Assembly: GCA_017592665.1 (NCBI GenBank)
Contig: JAGFNW010000011.1
Location: forward strand, 186,001 to 250,000
Reading direction: 5' to 3'
DNA: 64,000 nucleotides
From: Streptosporangiaceae bacterium NEAU-GS5
GTDB taxonomy: Bacteria; Actinomycetota; Actinomycetes; Streptosporangiales; Streptosporangiaceae
Of this stretch, positions 27,960 to 35,933 are shown in pieces. The first letter of the stretch is position 1, and every line of letters starts with the position of its first letter. A program made the position numbers and the translations under genes. Below the pieces are notes generated by a model, which was not told the DNA's origin, ran no database searches, and worked only from the letters and a program-made list of their open reading frames with translations.

Positions 27960-28960
27960 CCCGTGCCGCTCAGCTGTTTGACGAACGAGGAGTCGAACAG
28001 TCCGGTCAGGTCGGGCGCCGTGGTCACGAGCTTGGCCGAGACCATGAAGTCGGCGATCTTCTTGGCCTGGAAGTCGAGGTTGGCGTCCGTGCCACCGGGA
28101 GTGAAGGCACTTAGGTTGTCGTCGAGCGTGAAGATCGTCGTGCCCTTGTCGTACGCCTTGTAGTCGTCCACGCTGACCCCGCCCCGCTTGGCCATGATCC
28201 CGATGGCCGCGTCCGGGTTGGCCTTGATCCAGGCGAGGGTGTCGAACCAGGTCTTCACCAGGGCCTGTACGGCCTTGGGCCGCTCCTTGACGATCGACGC
28301 CGAGCCGACCAGGTGGTCGGGGATGGCTCCGGGGAAGTCCGCCGACGTGGCGACCGCCCTGCTGCCGCTCAGCCCGAGCGCGGTCGAGGTGAACGGCGCG
28401 AACACGCCGACCGCGTCGACCTGCCCCGACACGAACGCCGCCGCGGCGGCGTCGGTCAGCATCGGCTTGAACGTCACGTCCGCCTCGGTCAGCCCCGCCT
28501 TCCGGAGGGCGAGCAGCAGCAGATAGTGGTCCACGGTCCCCTGCTCGGCGGCGACCGTCTTACCCTTCAGATCGGCCACGCTCGCGATGCCCGGCTTGGC
28601 GATGATCTGGTCGTTGCCCGTGGAGTTGTCGTTGACCAGGACGATCGTCTCCTTGGCCCCTCCGGCGACCGAGGCGATCGTGTCGTTCAGCGTCTGGGAG
28701 TTGAAGTCGATCGAGCCGGTGGCGAGGGCGGTGAGGCTGTCGGTGTAGCTGTCGAAGTACTTCAGCTCGACGTTCACGCCGTTCTTGGCGAACAGGCCCT
28801 GCTCCTCGGCCACCTGCCAGGGGAACCAGCCGGGCCAGGCGCTGAAGCCCAGCGTGACCTTCTCGGCCGGGGCCGTGCTTGAGGAGGGTGCGGTGGAGGT
28901 GCCGGACGAGCAGGCCGTGGCGAGCGCCAGAACCAGAGCGGGGACGATTCTGCGGAGCAT
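27956..28960 (-). CDS. ABC substrate-binding lipoprotein, NMT1/THI5-like (guanidine operon)
   Basis: A 334-residue lipoprotein: signal and lipobox (LVLALATAC), then a periplasmic-binding fold of the SsuA/THI5 type (LGFSAWPGWFPWQVAEEQGLF, ATGSIDFNSQTLNDTI, GKTVAAEQGTVDHYLLLLAL). The AWPGW entry with two Trp resembles binding proteins for small cationic or amidine ligands, which is inference. ATG 28960 overlaps the hydrolase stop (TGATG). Confidence 0.92.
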   Translation of the reverse strand: MLRRIVPALVLALATACSSGTSTAPSSSTAPAEKVTLGFSAWPGWFPWQVAEEQGLFAKNGVNVELKYFDSYTDSLTALATGSIDFNSQTLNDTIASVAGGAKETIVLVNDNSTGNDQIIAKPGIASVADLKGKTVAAEQGTVDHYLLLLALRKAGLTEADVTFKPMLTDAAAAAFVSGQVDAVGVFAPFTSTALGLSGSRAVATSADFPGAIPDHLVGSASIVKERPKAVQALVKTWFDTLAWIKANPDAAIGIMAKRGGVSVDDYKAYDKGTTIFTLDDNLSAFTPGGTDANLDFQAKKIADFMVSAKLVTTAPDLTGLFDSSFVKQLSGTG

Positions 28961-30078
28961 CACGCGGCTCCCTTCTTCTTGGGGAGATGACCCGCGCGGA
29001 CCAGGCACCCGAGGGTGTCGCAGATGACGCGGGTGGCGATGAGCGAGGTGATCTCCGCGTTGTCGTACGGCGGGGAGCACTCGACCACCTCGATTCCGGC
29101 GAGCGGGCGCGCGCCGGCCACGAGCTGGATGAACTTGAGGACCTCGCGGGGGAGGAAGCCGCCGGGCTCCGGCCAGCCGGTGCCGGGGACGAAGGCGGCG
29201 TCCAGGCAGTCCACGTCGAAGGAGAGCCAGACGGCCTCGGCTCCGTCCCAGGCCACCTCGAGGGCGCGTTCGGCGGCGGCCTCGATGCCCATCTCGACGC
29301 AGTCGGTGACCGTCATGATCGTGGTGCCGCGCTCGCGGCCGACCTTGACGCCGGGGCGCGGGGCCTGCCAGCCGCCGATGCCGATCTGGACGAGGTTCTT
29401 GGGCGGCACGTTCGGGATGTCCGTGGCGTGGAACCACGGCGTCGTGTGCATCCGCTCGTCGAGGTCGGTCTCCTGGGTGTCCACGTGCCGGTCGAAATGA
29501 ATGATCCCGACATTTCCTGATACGTGGGGAGCGATGCCGCGGACGGTCGGATAGCCGATCGAGTGATCGCCGCCCAGCACCACGGGGAAGGCCCCCGACG
29601 CGTAGACGTGCGAGACCGCCTTGCTGATCTGGTCGAACGTCTTCTCGATGTTTCCTGGGATGGTGAACACGTCGCCGAGGTCGGCGATCGTGATCGACTC
29701 GCGGAGGTCGACCCCGAGCTCGAAGCTGTACGGGCCGTAGAGGGCGGAGATCTTGCGGATGCCCTGCGGGCCGAAGCGGGTGCCCGACCGGTAGGTGGTG
29801 CCGCCGTCGAAGGGCGCTCCAAGCACGGCCACGTCGTAGTCGCCGCACCGGCGCACGTCCTCCACGTACGGGGCCTTGAGGAACGTGTTGATACCGGCGA
29901 AATGCGGCAGCTCGCCGCGGGAGAAGGTGGGGATGGTCCGATCGACGATCGAGTCGGCGCCCGCCAAGCCGTATTCCAGGCCCCTGGCGATCTCCTCGGC
30001 GTGCCGGGTGGTCGGTAGCCGGCCCTCGGCGGCGACCGCGTATTCCGCCTCGGGGCCGTGTTTCGGGTGCCAGTGCAT
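28960..30078 (-). CDS. gdmH: Guanidine-hydrolase-type ureohydrolase (arginase/agmatinase family)
   Basis: Predicted Ni- or Mn-dependent hydrolase splitting guanidine into urea and ammonia. Metal ligands are His172 (VVLGGDHSIGYP), Asp196/His198/Asp200 (FDRHVDTQ) and Asp288/Asp290 (SFDVDCLD). The PGTGWPEPGG loop has Trp302 where agmatinases usually have Thr, and a Thr-Thr pair stands at 94-95; as I recall, a Thr and a Trp mark guanidine specificity in the cyanobacterial enzyme. 372 aa with a long N-terminal extension, as in that enzyme. GGAGG eight bases before ATG 30078 fixes the start over GTG 30093. Headed by a guanidine-I riboswitch and coupled to an importer. No nickel chaperone gene is nearby. 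Confidence 0.85.
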   Translation of the reverse strand: MHWHPKHGPEAEYAVAAEGRLPTTRHAEEIARGLEYGLAGADSIVDRTIPTFSRGELPHFAGINTFLKAPYVEDVRRCGDYDVAVLGAPFDGGTTYRSGTRFGPQGIRKISALYGPYSFELGVDLRESITIADLGDVFTIPGNIEKTFDQISKAVSHVYASGAFPVVLGGDHSIGYPTVRGIAPHVSGNVGIIHFDRHVDTQETDLDERMHTTPWFHATDIPNVPPKNLVQIGIGGWQAPRPGVKVGRERGTTIMTVTDCVEMGIEAAAERALEVAWDGAEAVWLSFDVDCLDAAFVPGTGWPEPGGFLPREVLKFIQLVAGARPLAGIEVVECSPPYDNAEITSLIATRVICDTLGCLVRAGHLPKKKGAA

Positions 30079-30094
30079 CTCGGAGACCTCCACG

Positions 30095-30232
30095 GTGGAC
30101 GCCCGGCCTGTGGAACCGGGCGGGGCCGGTCTCCCGGGCTTTTGTCCCGCCGTGGAACGGACCCGCGGTGGGTCCGCCTCGCCTCTCGGACCAGCCCGCC
30201 GGCCGCGGCCGGCGGCGGAACCCTAGGCGCGC
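30095..30232 (-). promoter_or_regulatory. Guanidine-I (ykkC) riboswitch
   Basis: On the minus strand the conserved ykkC blocks appear in order: CTAGGGTTCCG (30216-30226), CTGGTCCGAGAG (30183-30194) and GGGACAAAAGCCCGGGAGA (30130-30148), with paired arms between them (GCCGGCC.. and GGACCCACC/GGGTCC) and a closing GGTTCCACAGGCCGGGCGT (30100-30118). It ends about 20 bases before the hydrolase start. The class senses free guanidine and turns genes on. The 3' side carries GGTCTCC (30082-30088), complementary to GGAGACC in the aptamer, next to the ribosome site, which suggests translational control. The remaining bases to 30412 show no further structure I can name. Confidence 0.92.
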
Positions 30233-30412
30233 CTCACTTTGTGAGTCGCTGCCATGCAACCTCCGGGCTGTGTCGCCCGTGTTTCCCCGCCGTTAAGAGC
30301 GCTTGACTCTGTACGGTGCTTGCTTGACTCCGAGTAGTCGAATCGATCGCCCCCGTAATCGCTTCCTTGGTTCCGGACTTACTCAGGAGACAGCACCCGG
30401 AAGAGGACGACC

Positions 30413-30997
30413 GTGTCAGAGCAAGGCTCGAAGGAGACGCCGGATGAGGACCCAGGCGGTCCGCCCGAGGAGGCGCGATGGCTCACCGAGTTGTATGACG
30501 CCCACTACGGCCCGCTCGTCGGATACATCGCCAGGCGGCTGTCCCGCGGGTCGCTCCAGGAGGCGGAGGACATCGCGCAGGACGTGTTCCGGATGGCGCT
30601 GGAGAACCGGGGGCGGATCGTCCGCGACTGGCGGGGTGACGAGCCGGTTTGGCTCTACTGGAAGGCCAAGGGGCAGATCCCGAACGACCTGCGGTGGTTC
30701 CTTCGCTGGCGGGAGCGCTGGTGCCGCACGGTCCGCCGCGAGGACATCGAGCCCGAGCCCGATCACGCCCCTGGCGTGGTCAGCCGGACGGCGGTCCGCC
30801 GGGTCCTCGCCGCGATGTCGCCCGAGGACCGCCAGGTGCTCCAGCTCTACTACTGGGATGACCTGGCCACCCGCGACATCGGGCGGATCCTCGGGATCAA
30901 TCCCAACGCCGTCGTGCAGCGGCTCAACCGCGCGCGGCGCAGGTTCAGAGAGGGGTGGGCGGCCGGCGGCGGCGCGTCCGGCGAGGGGGAGGCATGA
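30413..30997 (+). CDS. ECF-type RNA polymerase sigma factor
   Basis: A 194-residue sigma-70 family protein with region 2 (YDAHYGPLVGYIARRL, AEDIAQDVFRMAL) and region 4 (LSPEDRQVLQLYYWDDLATRDIGRIL, PNAVVQRLNRARRRFR). GTG 30413 with GAGGAC upstream. An N-terminal tail of about 20 acidic residues precedes region 2. Overlaps the next gene by four bases, the usual arrangement with an anti-sigma partner. Divergent from the guanidine operon. Confidence 0.88.
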   Translation: MSEQGSKETPDEDPGGPPEEARWLTELYDAHYGPLVGYIARRLSRGSLQEAEDIAQDVFRMALENRGRIVRDWRGDEPVWLYWKAKGQIPNDLRWFLRWRERWCRTVRREDIEPEPDHAPGVVSRTAVRRVLAAMSPEDRQVLQLYYWDDLATRDIGRILGINPNAVVQRLNRARRRFREGWAAGGGASGEGEA

Positions 30998-32190
30998 CTG
31001 ACGACGACGACATCAGAGCGCTCTTGGACACGGCCAATCCGGTCCCGGCGCGGGCCGTCGCGGGTCTCGCCGCCACTCCGGCCGCGCGCGCGGCCCTCCG
31101 CCGCATCCTCGCGACGCCGGGCTCCGCCTCAGGGCCGCGGGCGCGCCGCCGCCTCACACGCCGGCGCCCCCGCGGTCCGAAGTCGCGTGCCGGCATGGCG
31201 CGATGGATACGGCTCGCTCTGCCGCCCGTCGCCGCTTCGGCGCTGGTGGTGGCCGCGATTGTCTTCGGAGGAGGCGCGCCTGACGACGGCGGCCGGCTCG
31301 ACGACCCGGCGGGGTCGATGGCCCCGGTTGCGGCCGAGGTGTTCCTCCCCGGCCTCGACGGCCGCCCGCGGGGGATCACGTCATGCGCCGGCCCCGCGTC
31401 GGGGGCGAGCCGGCGTGCCGTGACCCCGCTTCCCCCCCTGACGGGCTATCCGCCGGCCGGTGCCGTCCTGTCCGATCTGTCGCGGACGGCCGAGCGCCAG
31501 CCGGCGCCCGAGCGCCGTCCGAAGGAGCGCTACAGCCGCATCCGCACGGCCGAGTGGAGCATGGACGTGACGGTCGGCTCGGCGCTCACCTCGACCCGGA
31601 TCGTCCCGCGCGAGGTGCGCCGGTGGATCCCGGTCGACGGCTCCAAGGCGTACGTGGAGAAGGATTCGACGGGCCTGAAGTCCTACCTGATCCCGGACGG
31701 CATCCCTTGGGTGGCGCGGGCGCCGGGCGACGCCGACGGAGTGCGCCGCTGGCTGCTCGACGGGTCGCGGACGGCGGCCGCGGAGCCGGTGGAGGCCGGA
31801 GACACTCGAGACGCCGGTGATGCCGGTGCGGCCGCAGACGCTGGAGACACCGTGGGGCGCCTCGCGGAGGCGGTGGCCAGGGTCTACCGCTACAACACCG
31901 TGCCGCCGCGGCTGGCCGGGCTGATCTGGCAGGTGCTCGCGGCCCGTCCCGAGTTGCGCGCGCTTGGCGAGATGGCCGACCGGCGGCAGCGCGCGGGCAC
32001 CGCGGTCGCCTTCGACCTGCCGGGGGAGCGCTGGGTGTTCGTGGTGGCGCGGGACACGGGCCGGCTGCTGGCGCTGGAGCGGGTCCTGCTGGCGGCGCCG
32101 CGGAAGATGTACGTCGCGACGCCGTGTTCGGCCGGATATTTCCTGCTCGACGCGAGCACCTGGACGGTCCGGGTGGGGGCCGCAAGCTGA
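30994..32190 (+). CDS. CU044_5270-type membrane protein, likely sigma-factor partner
   Basis: A 398-residue protein: a cytoplasmic N terminus of about 65 residues (DDIRALLDTANPVPARA, RRILATPGS), one transmembrane helix (LPPVAASALVVAAIVFG), and a large extracytoplasmic domain with the conserved RIRTAEWSMD, TSTRIVPREVRRWI, and VARVYRYNTVPPRLAGLIWQVLA blocks. An imperfect Ala/Gly/Asp-rich repeat (AGDTRDAGDAGAAADAGDT) interrupts the domain. The ATGA overlap with the sigma gene and the topology point to an anti-sigma or signal-receiving role, not shown directly. Ends in a strong hairpin. Confidence 0.8.
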   Translation: MTDDDDIRALLDTANPVPARAVAGLAATPAARAALRRILATPGSASGPRARRRLTRRRPRGPKSRAGMARWIRLALPPVAASALVVAAIVFGGGAPDDGGRLDDPAGSMAPVAAEVFLPGLDGRPRGITSCAGPASGASRRAVTPLPPLTGYPPAGAVLSDLSRTAERQPAPERRPKERYSRIRTAEWSMDVTVGSALTSTRIVPREVRRWIPVDGSKAYVEKDSTGLKSYLIPDGIPWVARAPGDADGVRRWLLDGSRTAAAEPVEAGDTRDAGDAGAAADAGDTVGRLAEAVARVYRYNTVPPRLAGLIWQVLAARPELRALGEMADRRQRAGTAVAFDLPGERWVFVVARDTGRLLALERVLLAAPRKMYVATPCSAGYFLLDASTWTVRVGAAS

Positions 32191-32229
32191 TCTAAGGGGC
32201 CGGGAGGCGCGGACCCGGCCCCTTAGATC
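32189..32229. terminator. Bidirectional hairpin terminator
   Basis: GATCTAAGGGGCCGGG (32189-32204) and CCCGGCCCCTTAGATC (32214-32229) form a perfect 16-bp stem with a nine-base loop between convergent genes. The left arm includes the last bases of the stop codon at 32188-32190. No T-tract. Confidence 0.75.
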
Positions 32230-32233
32230 ACCC

Positions 32234-32740
32234 TCACGCACATGTGGTGGTATCCGTGGAAAGATATATTTCGCGCCAATCGCCGGCGGCGCCCTGGGAG
32301 CCGGGGGAATGGCATTTCGTCGCCCCGCGGCTTCCGGTGTCCGACCAGAAGACGGTCGTGCGCCCATTCCTGTAGCGGGTCTTGTTGGGAATGGCCGACA
32401 CGTCGACCCAGCGGCCGATGACCGAGAAGGCCCAGTGGTTCTCCACGCCCGCCTGCTCGTTCCACAGGTGCACGGCCGTGGTCGTGCGGCCCGACCGCAG
32501 ATCGGTGGCTTGGAACGGGCACGAGCCCGGATGGATGGTCACCAGCACCGTGCCGCCGGCATAGGAGACGGTGTCAGGGCCGATCAGGACTCCGCCGGGA
32601 AACTGCGCCAACTGCGCCTCGACCGCGTGCCGCAGCTCGTCATAACACCTGCCGAGCGCGTCGTCGGCCCGCGCCGGGGCGGCGGGCGCGCCCGCGGCGA
32701 GCACGGCAAGAGCCGCCGCCGCCCCTTTTATGCAATTCAT
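32234..32740 (-). CDS. Secreted protein of unknown function
   Basis: A 168-residue protein with a Sec signal peptide (AAAALAVLAAGAPAAPARA, cleavage about residue 25). The mature part starts ADDALGRCYDELRHAVEAQL and has four Cys (RCYD, GSCPFQ, TKCHSP, TTTCA) that could form two disulfides. VLIGPDTVSYAGGTVLVTI and VENHWAFSVIGRWVDVSAIPN suggest a beta-rich small domain of the peptidase-inhibitor type, but the family is not certain. Short GGAGA upstream of ATG 32740. Confidence 0.72.
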   Translation of the reverse strand: MNCIKGAAAALAVLAAGAPAAPARADDALGRCYDELRHAVEAQLAQFPGGVLIGPDTVSYAGGTVLVTIHPGSCPFQATDLRSGRTTTAVHLWNEQAGVENHWAFSVIGRWVDVSAIPNKTRYRNGRTTVFWSDTGSRGATKCHSPGSQGAAGDWREIYLSTDTTTCA

Positions 32741-32827
32741 CCCGTCTCCATGTGATCAGGAAAATCATTCGTCAATCGCCTGACCATCATTCGACACGGC
32801 TTCTGATGCGGCGGTAATGAACACGCC

Positions 32828-33439
32828 ATGGATGGACCTCTAAGAGTGGAAACGAACCGAGGTGAGGAATTGGAGGTCCAGGTGATCGTCCAGACTCGTG
32901 GCGCGCTGGAACCGCTGCTGCATCTCGAGCCGGGCCACTCGGCCGAGTTGGCCGGGGCCGCGGCGGCGCTCGCGGAGCTGTCCGGGCGGGCCGCCCGCCG
33001 CCTCGCGGGCGCGCTCGACGGGATATGGCTCGGTGAGACGGCCCTGCCGGGCTTGGCGGCGCTGGTCCACCTGTGCGCCGCCGACACCGTGCCCCGCCCG
33101 CGGCCGCCGGTCGACTTGGCGCCGGCCGCCGGGCGGCGGATCGTGATCGGGTCCGGCCCGCACGTGTCCGGGTCGCTCGCCCACCACGCCGCCGGGCACG
33201 CGCTGTGCGGCCTCGACCGCGCCCACCTCTCCCCCGAGTGGGCGCGGATCATGCGGCGCTGCGCGCCCGTGTTCCGCCTGCCCCACTACGCGGCGGCCGC
33301 GGAGGAGTGGTGGGCCGAGTCGTACGCGCTGGTGGCGACGGGCGCGGCGCACCGGCTGTTCACGCTGCTGTCCTACGACGACGCCGTGGCCCGCCTCGTG
33401 TGGAACTACCACGCGGGCGATCGCGGGGCTGCCGAGTGA
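32828..33439 (+). CDS. Protein with degenerate HxxxH metalloprotease-like motif
   Basis: A 203-residue cytosolic protein of unknown function. SLAHHAAGHALCGLDRAHL keeps the two His of an HExxH-type helix but has Ala in place of the catalytic Glu; further on AAEEWWAESYALV could give the third ligand. The N-terminal half is Ala/Leu-rich helix. ATG 32828 is used; GTG 32882 has GGAGG five bases upstream and would drop 18 residues. Followed by a small gene with GTGA overlap. Confidence 0.65.
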   Translation: MDGPLRVETNRGEELEVQVIVQTRGALEPLLHLEPGHSAELAGAAAALAELSGRAARRLAGALDGIWLGETALPGLAALVHLCAADTVPRPRPPVDLAPAAGRRIVIGSGPHVSGSLAHHAAGHALCGLDRAHLSPEWARIMRRCAPVFRLPHYAAAAEEWWAESYALVATGAAHRLFTLLSYDDAVARLVWNYHAGDRGAAE

Positions 33440-33636
33440 GCGCCGTCCTGCGGCCGGACGGCACGCTGCTCGTGCCGTACGCGCTGCTCCAGCCGGGCCT
33501 CGCGGCCGACGGCGCCGAGGTGATCCCCGCCGAGGACCACCGGCACGCCGTCCTCGCCCTCGGCGCCTACGAGGAGCCGAGGGACGACCCCGAGTTCTCC
33601 CAGTGGCTCATCCGCCGATGGCGGCGCGGGAGATGA
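33436..33636 (+). CDS. Small protein coupled to the metalloprotease-like gene
   Basis: A 66-residue protein starting at GTG 33436 inside the stop of the previous gene (GTGA). It has a compact sequence (RPDGTLLVPYALLQPGL, EEPRDDPEFSQWLIRRW) with no transmembrane segment. No family recognised. Its last 29 bases overlap the convergent AidB-like gene end. Confidence 0.6.
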   Translation: MSAVLRPDGTLLVPYALLQPGLAADGAEVIPAEDHRHAVLALGAYEEPRDDPEFSQWLIRRWRRGR

Positions 33637-35272
33637 TCGCGTCCAGGTCGAGGCCGGGAGGCAGCGTGCCGTATGCGCGGCCTCCGTCGCCGGACAGACG
33701 GGACGCGCAGAACGCGTCCGACACGGCCGAGGGCGCGTGGCGGACCAGCAGGGACGCCTGCAGGGCCACCGCCATCTCCTCGGCCAGGCGGCGCGCGTCG
33801 GCCTCGGTGGCCGACGCGAGGGCCTTGCGCACCCGTTCGAGTGCGTCGTCGATCCTGCTGTCCCCGGCCGCGGCCACCTCCGCGTAATAGGCCTCCAGAG
33901 CCTCTGGCTGACGCGTGAGGGCCCGCATCACGTCCAGCGCGGCCACGTTGCCCGACCCCTCCCAGATGCCGTTCAGGGGCGACTCGCGATAGAGGCGCGG
34001 CATCTGGGACTCCTCGACGTACCCATTGCCGCCCAGGCACTCCAGCGACTCGGCAGCGTGCCCTGGCGCCCGCTTGCACACCCAGTATTTGGCCGCCGCC
34101 AGCGCCACCCGCCGGAACAGGCTCTCCGCGCCGTCTCCGGCCACCGCCGCGTCGGTGGCGTGGGCCAGGCGCATGGCGACCGCGGTCGCCGCCTCCGACT
34201 CGAGCACGAGGTCGGCGAGCACGTTGCGCATCAGCGACTGTTCGATGAGGACCTTGCCGAACACCATGCGGTGCCGGGCGTGGTGGACCGCCTGCGTCAC
34301 GCCGTAGCGCATTCCGGCCGCCGAGCCGAGCACGCAGTCCAGCCGGGTCATGTTGACCATCTCGATGATGGTCCGCACGCCCCTGCCCTCCTCGCCCACC
34401 AGATAGGCGATCGCGCCGTCGTATTCGACTTCGGCCGACGCGTTGGACCGGTTGCCCAGCTTGTCCTTCAGCCGCATGATCCGCATGGCGTTCCGCGTGC
34501 CGTCCGGCAGGACCCGGGGCAGCAGGAAGCACGACAGCCCGCCGGGGGCCTGCGCCAGCACCAGGAACATGTCGCACATGGGCGCCGAGTTGAACCACTT
34601 GTGCCCGGTCAGCGCGTACATCCCGCTGGATCCGATTCCGCCGATCCCGGAACCGCCGCCCCCGAGCGGCACGGCCCGGGTCGTGTTGGCCCGCACGTCG
34701 GAGCCACCCTGCCGCTCCGTCATCGCCATCCCGGCCAGCACGCCGCGCTTCTCCTTGTACGGCCGAAGGCCGAAGTCGTACGCGCGGGCGGCCAGCAGCG
34801 GCTCCCACTCGGCGGCCAGCGCCGGCGCGTGCCGCAGCGCCGGCACCACCGCGTACGTCATCGAGATGGGGCATCCATGACCGGCCTCCACCTGCGACCA
34901 CACGAAGAACTTGGCGGCGCGGGCCAGGTGGGCGCCCGGCCGGCCGGCGACCCACGGGGAGGCGTGCAGGCCGTTGTCCACCGCGACCGCGATCAACTCG
35001 TGCCAGGCCGGATGGAACTCCACCTCGTCGATGCGCTCGCCATAGCGGTCATGGGTCCGCAGAATGGGCGGGTGCTCGTTGGCGAGCCGCCCCCACTCCT
35101 GCGCCCGCGCCGACCCCGCGAGCAGGCCCAACTGCCGGACCTCGCCGCTCGCGTCACCGAGCCAGCCGCGCAGCGCCGGGTCGTCGGAGACGTCGTGCCC
35201 GGTGAGGGGTGGTGTCTGGTTCGCGACGGACATCTCAGAAGTCGGCATGAGATTTCCCGGCTGAGCAGTCAT
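33608..35272 (-). CDS. AidB-like acyl-CoA dehydrogenase family flavoprotein
   Basis: A 554-residue AidB-type enzyme: AMTERQGGSDVRANTTRA, TGHKWFNSAPMCDMFLVLAQ, LGNRSNASAEVEYDGA, LECLGGNGYVEESQMPRLYRE, NGIWEGSGNVAALDVMRAL. The AidB_N segment (TPPLTGHDVSDDPALRGWL) is present, distinguishing it from fatty-acid enzymes. AidB in Escherichia coli belongs to the alkylation response; its own reaction is unsettled. A Gly/Ile-rich insertion (GGGGSGIGGIGSSG) follows the FAD loop. AGGAGG four bases before ATG 35272 supports that start. Divergent from an ECF sigma gene. Confidence 0.88.
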   Translation of the reverse strand: MTAQPGNLMPTSEMSVANQTPPLTGHDVSDDPALRGWLGDASGEVRQLGLLAGSARAQEWGRLANEHPPILRTHDRYGERIDEVEFHPAWHELIAVAVDNGLHASPWVAGRPGAHLARAAKFFVWSQVEAGHGCPISMTYAVVPALRHAPALAAEWEPLLAARAYDFGLRPYKEKRGVLAGMAMTERQGGSDVRANTTRAVPLGGGGSGIGGIGSSGMYALTGHKWFNSAPMCDMFLVLAQAPGGLSCFLLPRVLPDGTRNAMRIMRLKDKLGNRSNASAEVEYDGAIAYLVGEEGRGVRTIIEMVNMTRLDCVLGSAAGMRYGVTQAVHHARHRMVFGKVLIEQSLMRNVLADLVLESEAATAVAMRLAHATDAAVAGDGAESLFRRVALAAAKYWVCKRAPGHAAESLECLGGNGYVEESQMPRLYRESPLNGIWEGSGNVAALDVMRALTRQPEALEAYYAEVAAAGDSRIDDALERVRKALASATEADARRLAEEMAVALQASLLVRHAPSAVSDAFCASRLSGDGGRAYGTLPPGLDLDAIISRAAIGG

Positions 35273-35381
35273 GGGTCCTCCTGAAATCATGAAATGTCGT
35301 CATCCATCTCAACATCCCAAGCGAATAATGCGATGCTCGGGTCGCGCGGACGCTCCGATCGACTCTCCATGGGAGGTGCCA

Positions 35382-35933
35382 GTGGAGGCACCGGTGGCTG
35401 ACGACCGTCTGCTCCACCAGCGGATCGTGGGCGGGGACGAGGGCGCCCTCGCCGAGATGTACGACCGATTCGCCGCGCTCGTGTTCGGGCTCGCCGTAAG
35501 GGTGACGCGCGACCGCGTGATCGCGGAAGACATAACTCAGGACGTTTTCGTGACTTTCTGGGAAAAACCGCTCGCCTTCGACCCTGGTCGAGGGACGTTG
35601 CGGGCATGGCTGGGCACCGTGGCGCATCGGCGCGCGGTCGACCACGTGCGATCCGAGGAGCGCCGCAAGGTGTCCGTCCTCGGACCGCGGGTGTTCGAAC
35701 GAGCGCCCGTCATGGAGGATGACGTGCTGGAGGCCGACGAGGCCGACCGGGTGCGGCTGGCCGTCGCGCGGCTGCCGGACGGCCTCCGCGAGGCCATCGA
35801 GCTGGCCTACTACCGTGGACGTACATATCGCCAGGTGGCGGAGGACCTCGGGTTGCCCGAGGGCACTGCCAAATCACGGATCAGGCTGGGCCTGCGCAAG
35901 CTGGCCGACGCGCTCACCGAGGGGGACGCATGA
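35382..35933 (+). CDS. ECF RNA polymerase sigma factor (SigK-like)
   Basis: A 183-residue ECF sigma factor. Region 2 is LVFGLAVRVTRDRVIAEDITQDVFVTFW with PLAFDPGRGTLRAWLGTVAHRRAVDHVR; region 4 is LPDGLREAIELAYYRGRTYRQVAEDLGLPEGTAKSRIRLGLRKL. The FDPGRGTLRAWL block is typical of the SigK/SigL group. GTG 35382 has GGGAGG five bases upstream; in-frame sequence above it is not conserved in style. Overlaps the following gene by four bases. Confidence 0.9.
   Translation: MEAPVADDRLLHQRIVGGDEGALAEMYDRFAALVFGLAVRVTRDRVIAEDITQDVFVTFWEKPLAFDPGRGTLRAWLGTVAHRRAVDHVRSEERRKVSVLGPRVFERAPVMEDDVLEADEADRVRLAVARLPDGLREAIELAYYRGRTYRQVAEDLGLPEGTAKSRIRLGLRKLADALTEGDA

Noticed and set aside
28960..30078. Agmatinase of polyamine or arginine catabolism
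   Set aside because: Riboswitch, importer linkage and the Trp in the PGTG loop favour guanidine; agmatinase stays the fallback if the enzyme assay disagrees.
30130..30232. ykkC subtype 2 (ppGpp or PRPP) riboswitch
   Set aside because: The downstream genes are a guanidine-hydrolase-type enzyme and an importer, not amino-acid or purine synthesis; class I sequence blocks are present.
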